A DNA stretch of 41,943 nucleotides, from positions 31,871 to 73,813 of the forward strand of contig METM01000016.1 in assembly GCA_001772335.1 (NCBI GenBank), read 5' to 3'. Below the pieces are notes generated by a model that searched no databases, was not told the origin of the DNA, and saw only the letters and a list, made by a program, of their open reading frames with translations. Below are positions 1 through 13,679 of this stretch, one piece after another. Positions within the stretch are counted from its first letter, which is position 1. The number at the start of each line of letters is the position of its first letter. Position numbers and translations under genes: made by a program. This DNA is from a candidate division WOR-1 bacterium RIFCSPHIGHO2_01_FULL_53_15 (lineage in GTDB: Bacteria > Margulisbacteria > WOR-1 > O2-12-FULL-45-9 > XYB2-FULL-48-7).

Positions 1-746
<746 letters not shown>

Positions 747-750
<4 letters not shown>

Positions 751-1652
751 AAAGATTTTTAGTCGTTATAATGGTCCTGCTGGTCGGCGCGGCCGCGCTC
801 GTCGGCTTTACTGTCAGCCTCGCCGCCCGGCTCGCGCTCTTTGATGTTTTCCTGAGCCTGACCCCGACGGCGCCCATCCTCTCCGAAACCAATATCCTGG
901 TCCTGGGCGTGGACAATACCTCCGGCCGCCTCTCTGATACGATGATGGTCCTCCATGTCAGCCCGGCCAGGCGATCGGCCGCGGTCGTTTCCGTCCCGCG
1001 CGACACGATTGTAACGATCCCCGGGCGCGGCCTCGACAAGGTCAACGCCGCCTTCGCCTACGGCGGGATCGAGCTGGCCAGAAAAACGATCGAGGATTTC
1101 CTGCGCGTCAGCCTGCCTTATTACATTCTCATCGATCTCTCGGAGATCGAGGATATTGTCGACCGGCTCGGGGGCATCACGGTCAACGTCGAAAAAAGGA
1201 TGTATTACAAAGATTACGCCGGCGGCCTGGAGATCGATCTCCAGCCAGGCGTGCAAAAATTGAACGGCAAGCAGGCCATGGACTACCTGCGCTTCCGGCA
1301 CACCGACGGCGACTTCGCCCGGATCGGCCGCCAGCAGAACTTTCTGCGCGACCTGGCCGCCGAAATGATGAAGCGCGAGAACCTGCTCAAGAGCCCGTCG
1401 CTTTTCCTCTCCATGCTCGGCTCGATCAACACCAATCTTAATTCAAGAGAGATCCTCGGCCTGTCGCTCGCCCTGCGCGCGGCCACCGAGCTCGGCCAGA
1501 TCGGCATGACCATGATCCCCGGCGCCGACCTGATGGTCGACGGCATCTATTACTGGAAACCCGATGAGCTCGAGGTCAGGAAGATCGTCGATCAGCTGCT
1601 CTCCGGCCGCGCGCTGGCGGCCGCCGGCCAGGGCCAAGAGGTCAAAGATTAG
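747..1652 (+). CDS. LytR-CpsA-Psr (LCP) family transferase
   Basis: A 301-residue LCP protein. An N-terminal membrane anchor (residues ~3-28, hydrophobic after MKRF) precedes the LCP domain. Family landmarks are NILVLGVDNTSGRLSDTMMV, the arginine-rich SVPRDTIVTIPG, KVNAAFAYGG and YLRFRHTDGDFARIGRQQNF. LCP enzymes move polyprenyl-phosphate-linked glycans onto peptidoglycan or other acceptors outside the cytoplasmic membrane. In a diderm the acceptor is uncertain. Its start overlaps the yqeK stop (ATGA), and its stop overlaps the proposed AUU start of rsfS, so the three genes appear translationally coupled. Confidence 0.9.
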
Positions 1653-1998
1653 AAAGCGGCCAGGGCCGGATATCCTCCAGGTCATCGCGGCGGCGGCCGA
1701 GCGCAAACAGGCGGTCGATCTTGAGGTGCTCGATGTCTCCAAAAGCTCGGCCATCGTCGACCACCTGGTGATCGCGGGGGCCGAGTCGGAGCCGCAGCTG
1801 CGGGCGATCGAGCGGGAAATCGACGCGGAGCTGCGGAAGAATAATGTCAAAAATTTTAGATGGGAGGGGGTATTAAGTTCCGGCTGGTTGGTCCTTGACC
1901 TGGGTTCGATCGTCGTCCATCTCTTAAAAGAGGCAGAGCGCGAGTATTACAAGCTTGAAGAGCTCTGGGGCAAAGAAGCCATTGTTTATCATTATTGA
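1648..1998 (+). CDS. rsfS: Ribosomal silencing factor RsfS
   Basis: RsfS (RsfA/Iojap) binds ribosomal protein L14 and blocks 30S-50S joining during nutrient limitation. The body matches the family: AAERKQAVDLEVLDVSKSS, DHLVIAGAESEPQLRAI, then GWLVLDLGSIVVHLL and EYYKLEELWG near the C-terminus. The start is odd. No ATG, GTG or TTG lies in frame between the ATG at 1564, which would add 28 non-homologous residues inside the LCP gene, and a GTG inside the conserved domain. An ATT at 1648 has GAGG 6 nt upstream (1638-1641) and overlaps the LCP stop as ATTAG. It would give 116 residues, normal for RsfS. I infer an AUU start. The stop is 2 nt before tRNA-Ala. Confidence 0.85.
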   Translation: MRKRPGPDILQVIAAAAERKQAVDLEVLDVSKSSAIVDHLVIAGAESEPQLRAIEREIDAELRKNNVKNFRWEGVLSSGWLVLDLGSIVVHLLKEAEREYYKLEELWGKEAIVYHY

Positions 1999-1999
1999 T

Positions 2000-2072
2000 G
2001 GGGCCGTAGTTCAGCTGGGAGAACGCTTGACTGGCAGTCAAGAGGTCGGGGGTTCGATCCCCCCCGGCTCCA
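2000..2072 (+). tRNA. tRNA-Ala (GGC)
   Basis: The full cloverleaf folds with a 7-bp acceptor GGGGCCG/CGGCTCC, anticodon stem CTTGA/TCAAG around loop CTGGCAG, and T-loop TTCGATC. The acceptor has the G3:U70 pair that specifies alanine, and the discriminator is A. The CCA end is not encoded. It lies between rsfS and ppdK and is probably cut from their transcript. Confidence 0.97.
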
Positions 2073-2097
2073 TTTTATTTTTAGGAGGAAAAAGGTA

Positions 2098-4779
<2,682 letters not shown>

Positions 4780-4786
4780 CCAATTG

Positions 4787-5785
4787 ATGCTCATCCGGCA
4801 GGAAATCGAAGAGCGGGAAGTCAAGAATCTTTCAAAATACGCGGTCCAGGCGTCAAAGAGCCGGGGCCGCAAACTGCCGGAGCAGGCAGACGACTATAGA
4901 ACCGCTTTCCAGCGCGACCGGGATAAGATCATCCATTGCAAGGCGTTCCGCCGCCTCAAGCACAAGACGCAGGTCTTTATCTCGCCGGTCGAGGACCATT
5001 ATCGGACGCGCCTGACCCACACGCTCGAGGTCGCCCAGATCGCGCGCACGATCGCGCGGGCCTTGCGGCTAAACGAGGATCTCGCCGAGGCGATCGCCCT
5101 GGCTCACGATCTCGGCCACACGCCCTTCGGCCACGCCGGCGAGTTCGTCCTCGACGACATCTTAAAAACTAATTACGGCCGGCGCTTCTATCACAACGAG
5201 CAAAGCGTGCGCGTTGTTGAGGTGATCGAAAAAGACGGGCAAGGCCTGAATCTCTGCTGGGAGATAATCGACGGCATCCGCTCGCACACGCCGGACGATC
5301 CCCAGCCGGCGACGCTGGAGGGGCGGATCGTGCGGCTGGCCGACCGCTTTGCCTATCTGCGCCACGACATTGAAGACGCGATCAGGGCGGGCGTCCTGAC
5401 CGAAGATCAACTGCCGAAAAAATTCATGAAAACCCTGACCAATAACATTCTTGACCGCGTGGTCGAGTCGATCGTTACGAACAGCCGCGAGAAACCGGAA
5501 CTCAAGATGGACAAAGATGTCTTGGCGGCGGTCGACGGGCTCTATGACTTCATGTACGAGAATGTCTATACTAATCCGGCAGCCAAGAAAGAAGAGTCGA
5601 AGGTCCCCGAACTCCTGACCCAGCTCTTCCGCCATTATCATTACGACGCGGCCTTCCAGAGCGGCGTCGGACAGGCGGACCAGGTCCAGCACACGGTTGA
5701 TTTTATCGCCGGCATGACCGACCGCTACGCGATCACCAAATTTGTGGAGCTCTTTGTCCCCAACGAGTGGAGGCATGATCATTGA
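4787..5785 (+). CDS. dgt: dGTPase-like HD-domain dNTP triphosphohydrolase
   Basis: About 332 residues with the Dgt-like HD signature. RRLKHKTQVF precedes the first histidine region TRLTHTLEVAQIARTIAR, and the HD pair is in IALAHDLGHTPFGHAGE. A final metal ligand is in RLADRFAYLRHDIEDA. Enzymes of this class hydrolyse dNTPs to deoxynucleosides plus triphosphate and affect dNTP pools. The length matches the shorter bacterial 'deoxyguanosinetriphosphate triphosphohydrolase-like' group rather than E. coli Dgt. The start could be the TTG at 4784 or the adjacent ATG at 4787; neither has an SD. The stop overlaps the dnaG start (TTGA). Placement directly before dnaG-rpoD is common. Confidence 0.88.
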   Translation: MLIRQEIEEREVKNLSKYAVQASKSRGRKLPEQADDYRTAFQRDRDKIIHCKAFRRLKHKTQVFISPVEDHYRTRLTHTLEVAQIARTIARALRLNEDLAEAIALAHDLGHTPFGHAGEFVLDDILKTNYGRRFYHNEQSVRVVEVIEKDGQGLNLCWEIIDGIRSHTPDDPQPATLEGRIVRLADRFAYLRHDIEDAIRAGVLTEDQLPKKFMKTLTNNILDRVVESIVTNSREKPELKMDKDVLAAVDGLYDFMYENVYTNPAAKKEESKVPELLTQLFRHYHYDAAFQSGVGQADQVQHTVDFIAGMTDRYAITKFVELFVPNEWRHDH

Positions 5786-7524
5786 TACCGCCCGCCGTCA
5801 TTGAAGAGATCAGGCACAGGTCTGACATTGTCGCCGTCATTTCCGGATACGTCGCGTTGAAAAAACGCGGGCGCAACTATCTGGGACTCTGCCCTTTCCA
5901 TTCGGAAAAGACCGCCTCGTTCACCGTCTCGCCCGAGAAACAGCTCTTCCATTGCTTCGGCTGCGGCGAGGGGGGCAATGTCTTTGCCTTCCTGATGAAG
6001 GCGGAGAATATCGGCTTTGCTGAAGCTGTCGCAGAATTAGGCGAGAAGATCGGCGTCAAGGTCGGCCGGACGGCCCCTTCGACCTCGTCTTCGGAAAAAG
6101 AAAAAATTTATTCGGTCATGCTCCTGGCCGCCAAGTTCTTCCGGAGCGCCCTTGAATCGGAAGCGGGCGGACCCGCGCGCGAATACCTGGCAAAAAGAAA
6201 GATCAGCGAAGAGACCGCCAAGACCTACGGCCTGGGGTTTGCGCCGGCGAGCTGGGATGAATTGTTCAAGCATTTGATCTCGCGGGGAGCGGCGCCCGAG
6301 CTGATCGAGCGCGCCGGGCTGACCCTGCCGCGGGAGGGCAAAGATGGCTATTACGACCGCTTTCGGAGCCGCCTGATGTTCCCGGTCTTTGACGTCAGGG
6401 GCCGGGTGATCGCTTTCAGCGGCCGGGCTCTCGACAATTCCGAGCCGAAGTATCTCAACTCGCCCGACACGCCGGTCTATCGCAAGGGCGACACCGTCTA
6501 CGGCCTCAACTTCGCCAAAGATGAGATCAAAAAGAAAAATGCGGCCATACTCGTTGAAGGGAACGTCGATGTTCTCTCTGTCTTTGCCGCCGGGTTCGCG
6601 AACGTGGCCGCGCCGCTCGGCACGGCGCTCACGATCGCGCAATGCAAGTTGCTCTCGCGCTCTACCGATACAATAATGCTGGCTTTTGATGCCGATACCG
6701 CGGGAGAAGCCGCCGCCGAGCGCTCCGCCGAGATCATCCGCAGCCAGGGAATGAAAGTGAGGATCGCAAGTTTCACCGGAGCCAAGGATCCCGATGAGCT
6801 GATAAAAAATGAGGGAGCCGCCGCTTTCAGTGCCGCCGCCGATGCCGCCCTGCCCTATCTTGAGTTCAAGATCCGCCGTCTGCTGAAGAAATTTAACCTC
6901 GGCGAAATCGAAGCCCGCTCCCAGGCCCTGCGCGAAACCGCCAAATTGCTGGCTGGAGAAAAAGACGCCTTCGCCCAGAAAGAATATGCCGGGCTGGCGG
7001 CCGGGCTCCTGAAGGTCGAGGCCGAAACGCTGATGACCGAGATCAAGCGCCAGGGTTACCTGAGCCGCGGCAGTGAAAAGAATTTAAGCAAGGTGACCGA
7101 AAAGCCCGGGGACCGGCTGGGCGCCGCCGAAAAGAAACTGATCGCGCTTTCTCTCCAGAACGAGGCGGCGCTGGCGGCCGTCAAGCAGGAGCTTGCCCCG
7201 GCTAATTTCTTGGGGAGCGAAGCGGGCAAGATCGCGGAAATTTTATTTGCCGAACAGCCAGGCGCGGGAGAAAATCTCTCGCATTTGATCCTGGACAAAT
7301 TGACCGATGAGGCGTCGAAAAACTATCTGACCGGCGCGCTCCTGTCCGAAGGCCTGATGGAGAATCCGGCCGGGATCATGCGCGACTGCATCAGCGTCAT
7401 CAAAGCCGAGAGCGCGAAAAAACGGGTCGATGAAATAAAATCGGCCCTGCGCGAAGCCGAGAAGGCCAATGACAATCAAAAAGCCGCCGAGCTGATCGCG
7501 GCGCTGAAGAATGAAATTTATTGA
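5782..7524 (+). CDS. dnaG: DNA primase
   Basis: A 580-residue DnaG that makes RNA primers for replication. The N-terminal CHC2 zinc finger is complete (CPFHSEKTASF then FHCFGCGEGGNVFAFL, residues ~38-70). The catalytic core has YLNSPDTPVYRKG, and the Toprim domain carries ILVEGNVDVL and MLAFDADTAGEAAA. The C-terminal region (~430-580) should hold the DnaB-interacting domain and is less conserved. The start is TTG at 5782, overlapping the dgt stop; GGAGG lies 10-14 nt upstream within the end of dgt. It sits 33 nt before rpoD, the classic macromolecular synthesis operon pair. Confidence 0.95.
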   Translation: MIPPAVIEEIRHRSDIVAVISGYVALKKRGRNYLGLCPFHSEKTASFTVSPEKQLFHCFGCGEGGNVFAFLMKAENIGFAEAVAELGEKIGVKVGRTAPSTSSSEKEKIYSVMLLAAKFFRSALESEAGGPAREYLAKRKISEETAKTYGLGFAPASWDELFKHLISRGAAPELIERAGLTLPREGKDGYYDRFRSRLMFPVFDVRGRVIAFSGRALDNSEPKYLNSPDTPVYRKGDTVYGLNFAKDEIKKKNAAILVEGNVDVLSVFAAGFANVAAPLGTALTIAQCKLLSRSTDTIMLAFDADTAGEAAAERSAEIIRSQGMKVRIASFTGAKDPDELIKNEGAAAFSAAADAALPYLEFKIRRLLKKFNLGEIEARSQALRETAKLLAGEKDAFAQKEYAGLAAGLLKVEAETLMTEIKRQGYLSRGSEKNLSKVTEKPGDRLGAAEKKLIALSLQNEAALAAVKQELAPANFLGSEAGKIAEILFAEQPGAGENLSHLILDKLTDEASKNYLTGALLSEGLMENPAGIMRDCISVIKAESAKKRVDEIKSALREAEKANDNQKAAELIAALKNEIY

Positions 7525-7557
7525 TCGAGCGCTCGATAACAATTTGGAGGGGATAGC

Positions 7558-8613
<1,056 letters not shown>

Positions 8614-8661
8614 TCCCTCGACTCCCTCGATGGGACTCGGGACAAGTTCGCTTGGGATTAA
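8614..8661 (+). repeat. CCCTCGACT-type palindromic repeat after rpoD
   Basis: Directly after the rpoD stop comes an imperfect palindrome with AATCCC and GGGATT at its ends and the core CTCGACTCCCTCGATGGGA. It resembles the class of short CCCTCGAC / CCCTTCGACAGGCTCAGGG repeats that are scattered in many bacterial genomes. Related copies appear inside lysC (18863-18897) and rlmN (22333-22360). It could also act as a terminator-like hairpin, but no U-tract follows. Confidence 0.5.
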
Positions 8662-8826
8662 TTACTCTTTAGGCCAGGCGGCAATATCAGCCCCGTACTT
8701 TGCCTTATTTTCAAGGAGCTTGCTTTTAAGCGCGGCGACATTCTTCGCCAGCCCCTGGATCGTCTGCTCAAAATCGTCGATCTGTTTTAACAACTCGTCC
8801 AGACTCTGCGCTTTCTGTTCTGCCAT
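8662..8826 (-). CDS. Small coiled-coil protein, 54 residues, unknown function
   Basis: A short reading frame on the minus strand encodes 54 residues starting MAEQKAQSLDELLKQIDDFE and ending AAWPKE. A textbook ribosome binding site AGGAGGTAAAAAAT stands directly before the ATG. Leucine/isoleucine spacing (L9, L12/L13, I16, F19, I23, L26, V30, L33, L37) suggests an amphipathic helix or coiled coil over most of the length. There are no cysteines and no signal peptide. I do not recognise the family. It is convergent with rpoD and 72 nt downstream of a minus-strand tRNA gene that could supply its transcript. Confidence 0.75.
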   Translation of the reverse strand: MAEQKAQSLDELLKQIDDFEQTIQGLAKNVAALKSKLLENKAKYGADIAAWPKE

Positions 8827-8838
8827 ATTTTTTACCTC

Positions 8839-8896
8839 CTGATCTTCTGATATCCTGATCCCCGCTTCCTGATTCCCTGATCCCCTGATATCCTAA
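8839..8896. repeat. Quasi-periodic CTGATnCC repeat
   Basis: The motif CTGAT recurs five times at ~10-14 nt spacing (as in ATCTTCTGATATCCTGATCC), within the gap between the small ORF and the tRNA. The same unit occurs inside rsmI at 15988-16023. It fits the pattern of micro-repeats seen across this window and forms no obvious strong hairpin. Confidence 0.6.
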
Positions 8897-8898
8897 AA

Positions 8899-8970
8899 TG
8901 GGCCCTATAGGATTCGAACCTATAACCGATCGGTTATGAGCCGAGTGCTCTACCCTTGAGCTAAGGGCCC
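8899..8970 (-). tRNA. tRNA with CAT anticodon (elongator Met or Ile2)
   Basis: The cloverleaf has a perfect 7-bp acceptor GGGCCCT/AGGGCCC, anticodon loop CTCATAA and T-arm TATAGG-TTCGAAT-CCTATA. The 1:72 pair is G-C and the anticodon stem lacks three consecutive G-C pairs, so it is not the initiator. The CTTAGCTCA start and CGGCTCATAACCG arm resemble bacterial tRNA-Ile2, in which TilS converts C34 to lysidine. Elongator Met is the alternative. The outermost anticodon-stem pair is a C-U mismatch. CCA is not encoded. Confidence 0.9.
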
Positions 8971-9001
8971 ATTCGTCGACGACAATTGAGTTTAACGCAA
9001 C

Positions 9002-9030
9002 TTGCGGGGTGAGTCAAGGCGTGGTAAGAT
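9002..9030 (+). promoter_or_regulatory. Promoter of tRNA-Val (TAC)
   Basis: -35 TTGCGG (9002-9007), 17-nt spacer, -10 TAAGAT (9025-9030) preceded by TGG, an extended -10. The predicted start is ~4 nt before the mature tRNA 5' end. Confidence 0.6.
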
Positions 9031-9040
9031 TTTGGCTTTG

Positions 9041-9112
9041 GGGCGCGTAGTTCAGCGGTAGAATGCCTCGCTTACACCGAGGAGGTCAGAGGTTCGACAC
9101 CTCTCGCGCCCA
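9041..9112 (+). tRNA. tRNA-Val (TAC)
   Basis: Acceptor GGGCGCG/CGCGCCC, anticodon stem CCTCG/CGAGG around loop CTTACAC, T-loop TTCGACA, discriminator A, no encoded CCA. It is closely similar to the tRNA-Val (CAC) gene 1 kb downstream. Confidence 0.96.
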
Positions 9113-9119
9113 TTTAATA

Positions 9120-9989
9120 TTATTCGGCCAGCGCAACCTCGTCAAAACCGGCAGTTGTCATCTCAATGACCGAATCATGGCCGGCGTCAACCAGTTTTTG
9201 AATGGTCGCCTGTAACTTATGCGGTGAGACCATTTCATTTGCCAGCGCCTGGAAAACAGCTTCAGGAGAAGACAAATGTTCTACGTTATATGTCGAAAGG
9301 AAGGTGATCCTCGGCGAATGGATCGATAATTTGTCGATGCCGGCCCGGGCAACCGCGAACGCCGGCTTCATCAAATCGTTATGGAAAGGCAGTCGCAAAG
9401 GAACGGCTTTGGTTTCGCCGCCCATTTGCTCAATAAAAGCTTTAAATTCGTTCAATGGATCCGTCCTGCCAATGGCAACCGAACCGTCGGAATGCATCTG
9501 CAGTAAAATGCCGCCTATTTCGGCCGCCTTATTAAAGACCGCCCGCCCGGCCACGCCGCCAAACAGCATGGTGGCATAATTAAAACGATGAAAATAGTCA
9601 TCGGCCGCCCGTCCGCTGGCCGACAAATGGCTCAGGGTTTCCTCGAAATCCAGGCTGCCGGCCATGACCAGACCGGCATAATGACCAAGACTGTGGCCGA
9701 CGATCAGCTCCGGCTCGCCGTTCCTTTCCGCGAAATATCTCCCGACGGCGACCTGCGCGCCCAATGTCACGGCGTAACTTTCCGCCATGTCGACAAAATA
9801 TCTTTTGTTCTGCAGGGCGGACGCAACGTCGCGCCCGGAGACCCGGCTGGCCGCCGCAAGCGTTTGCCTCACTTTCGGATCGGATATGATCTCCGGCCTC
9901 ATGACCGCCGACTTATATCTCAGGGCGGAATAAAGATGCGGAATCCTCATGCGTTTTCTTCGAGATCTGGCCGCGGAAATTTCAGGCAT
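9120..9989 (-). CDS. Stand-alone FabD-like acyltransferase lacking the N-terminal GQGS motif
   Basis: The middle and C-terminal parts match malonyl-CoA:ACP transacylase. The nucleophile elbow is VGHSLGHYAGL (Ser100), the carboxylate-binding arginine is in SGRAAD (Arg127), and the catalytic histidine is in LPFHNDLM (His203). Family members normally begin with an FPGQGSQ oxyanion loop about 80 residues before the serine. Here that stretch is replaced by a basic, unrelated N-terminus. The motif is GHSLGH rather than GHSLGE. Starting at 9989 gives 289 residues and an AAGGA close upstream; ATGs at 10040 and 9947 are alternatives. Substrate unknown. It lies between two tRNA-Val genes on the opposite strand, with no fatty-acid genes nearby. 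Confidence 0.75.
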   Translation of the reverse strand: MPEISAARSRRKRMRIPHLYSALRYKSAVMRPEIISDPKVRQTLAAASRVSGRDVASALQNKRYFVDMAESYAVTLGAQVAVGRYFAERNGEPELIVGHSLGHYAGLVMAGSLDFEETLSHLSASGRAADDYFHRFNYATMLFGGVAGRAVFNKAAEIGGILLQMHSDGSVAIGRTDPLNEFKAFIEQMGGETKAVPLRLPFHNDLMKPAFAVARAGIDKLSIHSPRITFLSTYNVEHLSSPEAVFQALANEMVSPHKLQATIQKLVDAGHDSVIEMTTAGFDEVALAE

Positions 9990-9995
9990 TGTTCC

Positions 9996-10024
9996 TTGCC
10001 AGGCGAGGCGGTGTTCAGTATAAT
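9996..10024 (+). promoter_or_regulatory. Promoter of tRNA-Val (CAC)
   Basis: -35 TTGCCA (9996-10001), 17-nt spacer, -10 TATAAT (10019-10024). A TATACT hexamer on the opposite strand (10017-10022) overlaps it and may serve the divergent acyltransferase gene, but no -35 at the right distance is visible for that one. Confidence 0.75.
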
Positions 10025-10041
10025 TAATTTGGCAGGTCAAA

Positions 10042-10113
10042 GGGCGCCTAGTTCAGTGGTAGAATGCTTCCTTCACACGGAAGAGGTCGTAGGTTCGATC
10101 CCTACGGCGCCCA
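10042..10113 (+). tRNA. tRNA-Val (CAC)
   Basis: Acceptor GGGCGCC/GGCGCCC, anticodon stem CTTCC/GGAAG around loop TTCACAC, T-loop TTCGATC, discriminator A, no encoded CCA. It ends 3 nt before the convergent tgt stop codon. Confidence 0.96.
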
Positions 10114-10115
10114 TT

Positions 10116-12316
<2,201 letters not shown>

Positions 12317-12325
12317 AAAAAGAAA

Positions 12326-12401
12326 TCGGGGCGGCGGGATTTGAACCCACGATCTCTACCACCCCAAGGTAGCGCCTTAGACCAAGCTGGGCCACGCCCC
12401 G
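12326..12401 (-). tRNA. tRNA-Pro (GGG)
   Basis: Acceptor CGGGGCG/CGCCCCG, anticodon stem CTACC/GGTAG around loop TTGGGGT, T-loop TTCAAAT, discriminator A, no encoded CCA. It sits between the DUF2905 gene and queA on the same strand. Confidence 0.96.
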
Positions 12402-12406
12402 TAAAT

Positions 12407-12628
12407 TTATCTGCGCCAAATGATATTGAGCAGAAGGGTCAGAATCAGGCTGACCAGGATCATCGTTGCGATCGGCACATAGATCGTCAGCCCTTCGCGG
12501 CGGTAAACGATGTCGCCCGGCAGTTTGCCGAACCAAGGGACCTTGGCCACCAGAATAAAGAAACCGCCGACGAGGACCAAGAGAACCCCGATGTAAATAA
12601 TCATCCGCCCGATCGATTCGGTCGCCAT
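12407..12628 (-). CDS. DUF2905 family small membrane protein
   Basis: A 73-residue protein with two predicted membrane helices (residues ~9-28 and ~50-69). Between them is the family loop WFGKLPGDIVYRREGLTIYVP. The fold, length and loop match DUF2905, whose function is unknown. The start directly follows the tonB stop, so it is translated in the same operon. It ends 5 nt before tRNA-Pro. Confidence 0.85.
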   Translation of the reverse strand: MATESIGRMIIYIGVLLVLVGGFFILVAKVPWFGKLPGDIVYRREGLTIYVPIATMILVSLILTLLLNIIWRR

Positions 12629-12629
12629 C

Positions 12630-13154
12630 TTATTTAATGACGAACCTCACCGGAACCTCGAACCAGCTCGCGAGCGCCGCCCCGCCCTGGCTGGCGGGAG
12701 AGAACTGCCACTGGGAAACAGCTTTCATCGCGGCTTCATCTAATTCCGAAATCCCCGAAGAAGTTTTTGTCTCAATCTTTTCCGGTTGGCCGGTCAAGCC
12801 AACGTATGCCGATAATAGAACAACGCCCTCTGTCCCGTTCGCTAGCGAGCTGGCCGGATAGGCCGGAAGAACCCTGACCGTGACGCTCGGCGGCACGATC
12901 GGCAGAGGCGCCGCCTGTGGGGCCGGCGCCGGGGCCGCTTTTACAACCGGCGCTGCTTTAACGCCTTCTGTCGCCATCTCCACCCCTCTTATGCCCTCTA
13001 CCGCCTTCTTTACAGTTACCTCTTCACCCATAAAGATCGGGATCGAGCTTGTCCGCGTCTGCGGCCTTGACAGGTAAAACACCGCCGAAACCGCCAATGA
13101 AACGACCAACAATGGAACAATGTTCCGTAATGACGCCTCTTTTGCTTTAAACAT
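12630..13154 (-). CDS. tonB: TonB-like energy transducer
   Basis: About 174 residues: a short cytoplasmic segment, one membrane helix (NIVPLLVVSLAVSAVFYL), a proline/alanine-rich periplasmic linker (AAPAPAPQAAPLPIVPPS), then a TonB C-terminal domain. That domain is recognisable by YPASSLANGTEGVVLLSAYV, ELDEAAMKAVSQWQFSPA and the final VPVRFVIK. It couples inner-membrane energy to outer-membrane receptors, and a TonB-dependent receptor lies just upstream in the transcription order. ATG 13154 is preferred over 13160 because GGGGG is 7 nt before it. No exbB/exbD is visible in the window. Part of the linker (12961-13010) is a GGCGGTAGAGGGCATAAGAG repeat resembling one in valS. Confidence 0.85.
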   Translation of the reverse strand: MFKAKEASLRNIVPLLVVSLAVSAVFYLSRPQTRTSSIPIFMGEEVTVKKAVEGIRGVEMATEGVKAAPVVKAAPAPAPQAAPLPIVPPSVTVRVLPAYPASSLANGTEGVVLLSAYVGLTGQPEKIETKTSSGISELDEAAMKAVSQWQFSPASQGGAALASWFEVPVRFVIK

Positions 13155-13168
13155 AGACATTCCCCCTT

Positions 13169-13384
13169 TTATTTTTGCCAGTTCTCTCTACTTATTTTCG
13201 CCTGTTTCAATATCCTGCTTAACAGATCAACGCTGATATCTCCGTGATGAGGGTTGGGTATTGTGAGAACTAAATCTCCCTTCACCATGAAAGGATGTTT
13301 GCCTCCGGAAAGCGGGCCGTCAAAACCGAACTCCCGAAGCCGGCGGACAAGCTCTTTCCAGGCAATCGGCCCGAGTTTAGGCAT
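13169..13384 (-). CDS. hicA: HicA-type mRNA interferase toxin
   Basis: A 71-residue HicA/YcfA-like protein with the family start KLGPIAWKELVRRLREFGF, the putative catalytic histidine in GGKHPFMV, then TIPNPHHGDISVDLLSRILKQA and a C-terminal ISRENW. HicA toxins cleave mRNA and tmRNA and are neutralised by HicB. The start overlaps the end of hicB by 8 nt, so the antitoxin comes first. Confidence 0.9.
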   Translation of the reverse strand: MPKLGPIAWKELVRRLREFGFDGPLSGGKHPFMVKGDLVLTIPNPHHGDISVDLLSRILKQAKISRENWQK

Positions 13385-13631
13385 TAACCTTTAATTCCTT
13401 CAATTCTTCGATCTTGTGGCCCTCAATCGGCGGAATTGGCAAACCCCTTCGCAGCCGGATAACTATCCAATCGTCAATGACTTCGGATAAATTTTTTCTG
13501 CACTCCTCAAGCGTTTTTCCGGTCGCATAAACACCATCCAGGCCCGGAATTTCGGCGTAAAACGGTTCCTTATCCTTTATCATATCGTAACGCGCCTTGT
13601 TCAAAGCCGCTTCAATATATTCCATAATCAT
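13377..13631 (-). CDS. hicB: HicB-type antitoxin
   Basis: A HicB-like antitoxin of 84 residues with the core fold YAEIPGLDGVYATGKTLEECR then NLSEVIDDWIVIRL. It ends with PIPPIEG and a short tail and lacks a recognisable C-terminal DNA-binding domain. I chose the ATG at 13631 over the GTG at 13640 because GGAGG ends 8 nt before it. A TATAAT lies just upstream, so the pair has its own promoter inside the receptor gene's end. The pair separates the TonB-dependent receptor from tonB. Confidence 0.9.
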   Translation of the reverse strand: MIMEYIEAALNKARYDMIKDKEPFYAEIPGLDGVYATGKTLEECRKNLSEVIDDWIVIRLRRGLPIPPIEGHKIEELKELKVNA

Positions 13632-13650
13632 CTTAACCACCTCCGAATGA

Positions 13651-13679
13651 ATTATACCAAATCACAGCTCCCATTTCAC
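13651..13679 (-). promoter_or_regulatory. Promoter of hicBA
   Basis: Minus strand: -35 GTGAAA, 17-nt spacer, -10 TATAAT preceded by TGG (extended). It overlaps the last codons of the TonB-dependent receptor gene. Unlike the leaderless promoters here, a leader with GGAGG follows. Confidence 0.65.

Noticed and set aside
8614..8661. Rho-independent terminator after rpoD
   Set aside because: The palindrome is imperfect and no T-run follows; similar sequence occurs inside coding regions, so I list it as a repeat.
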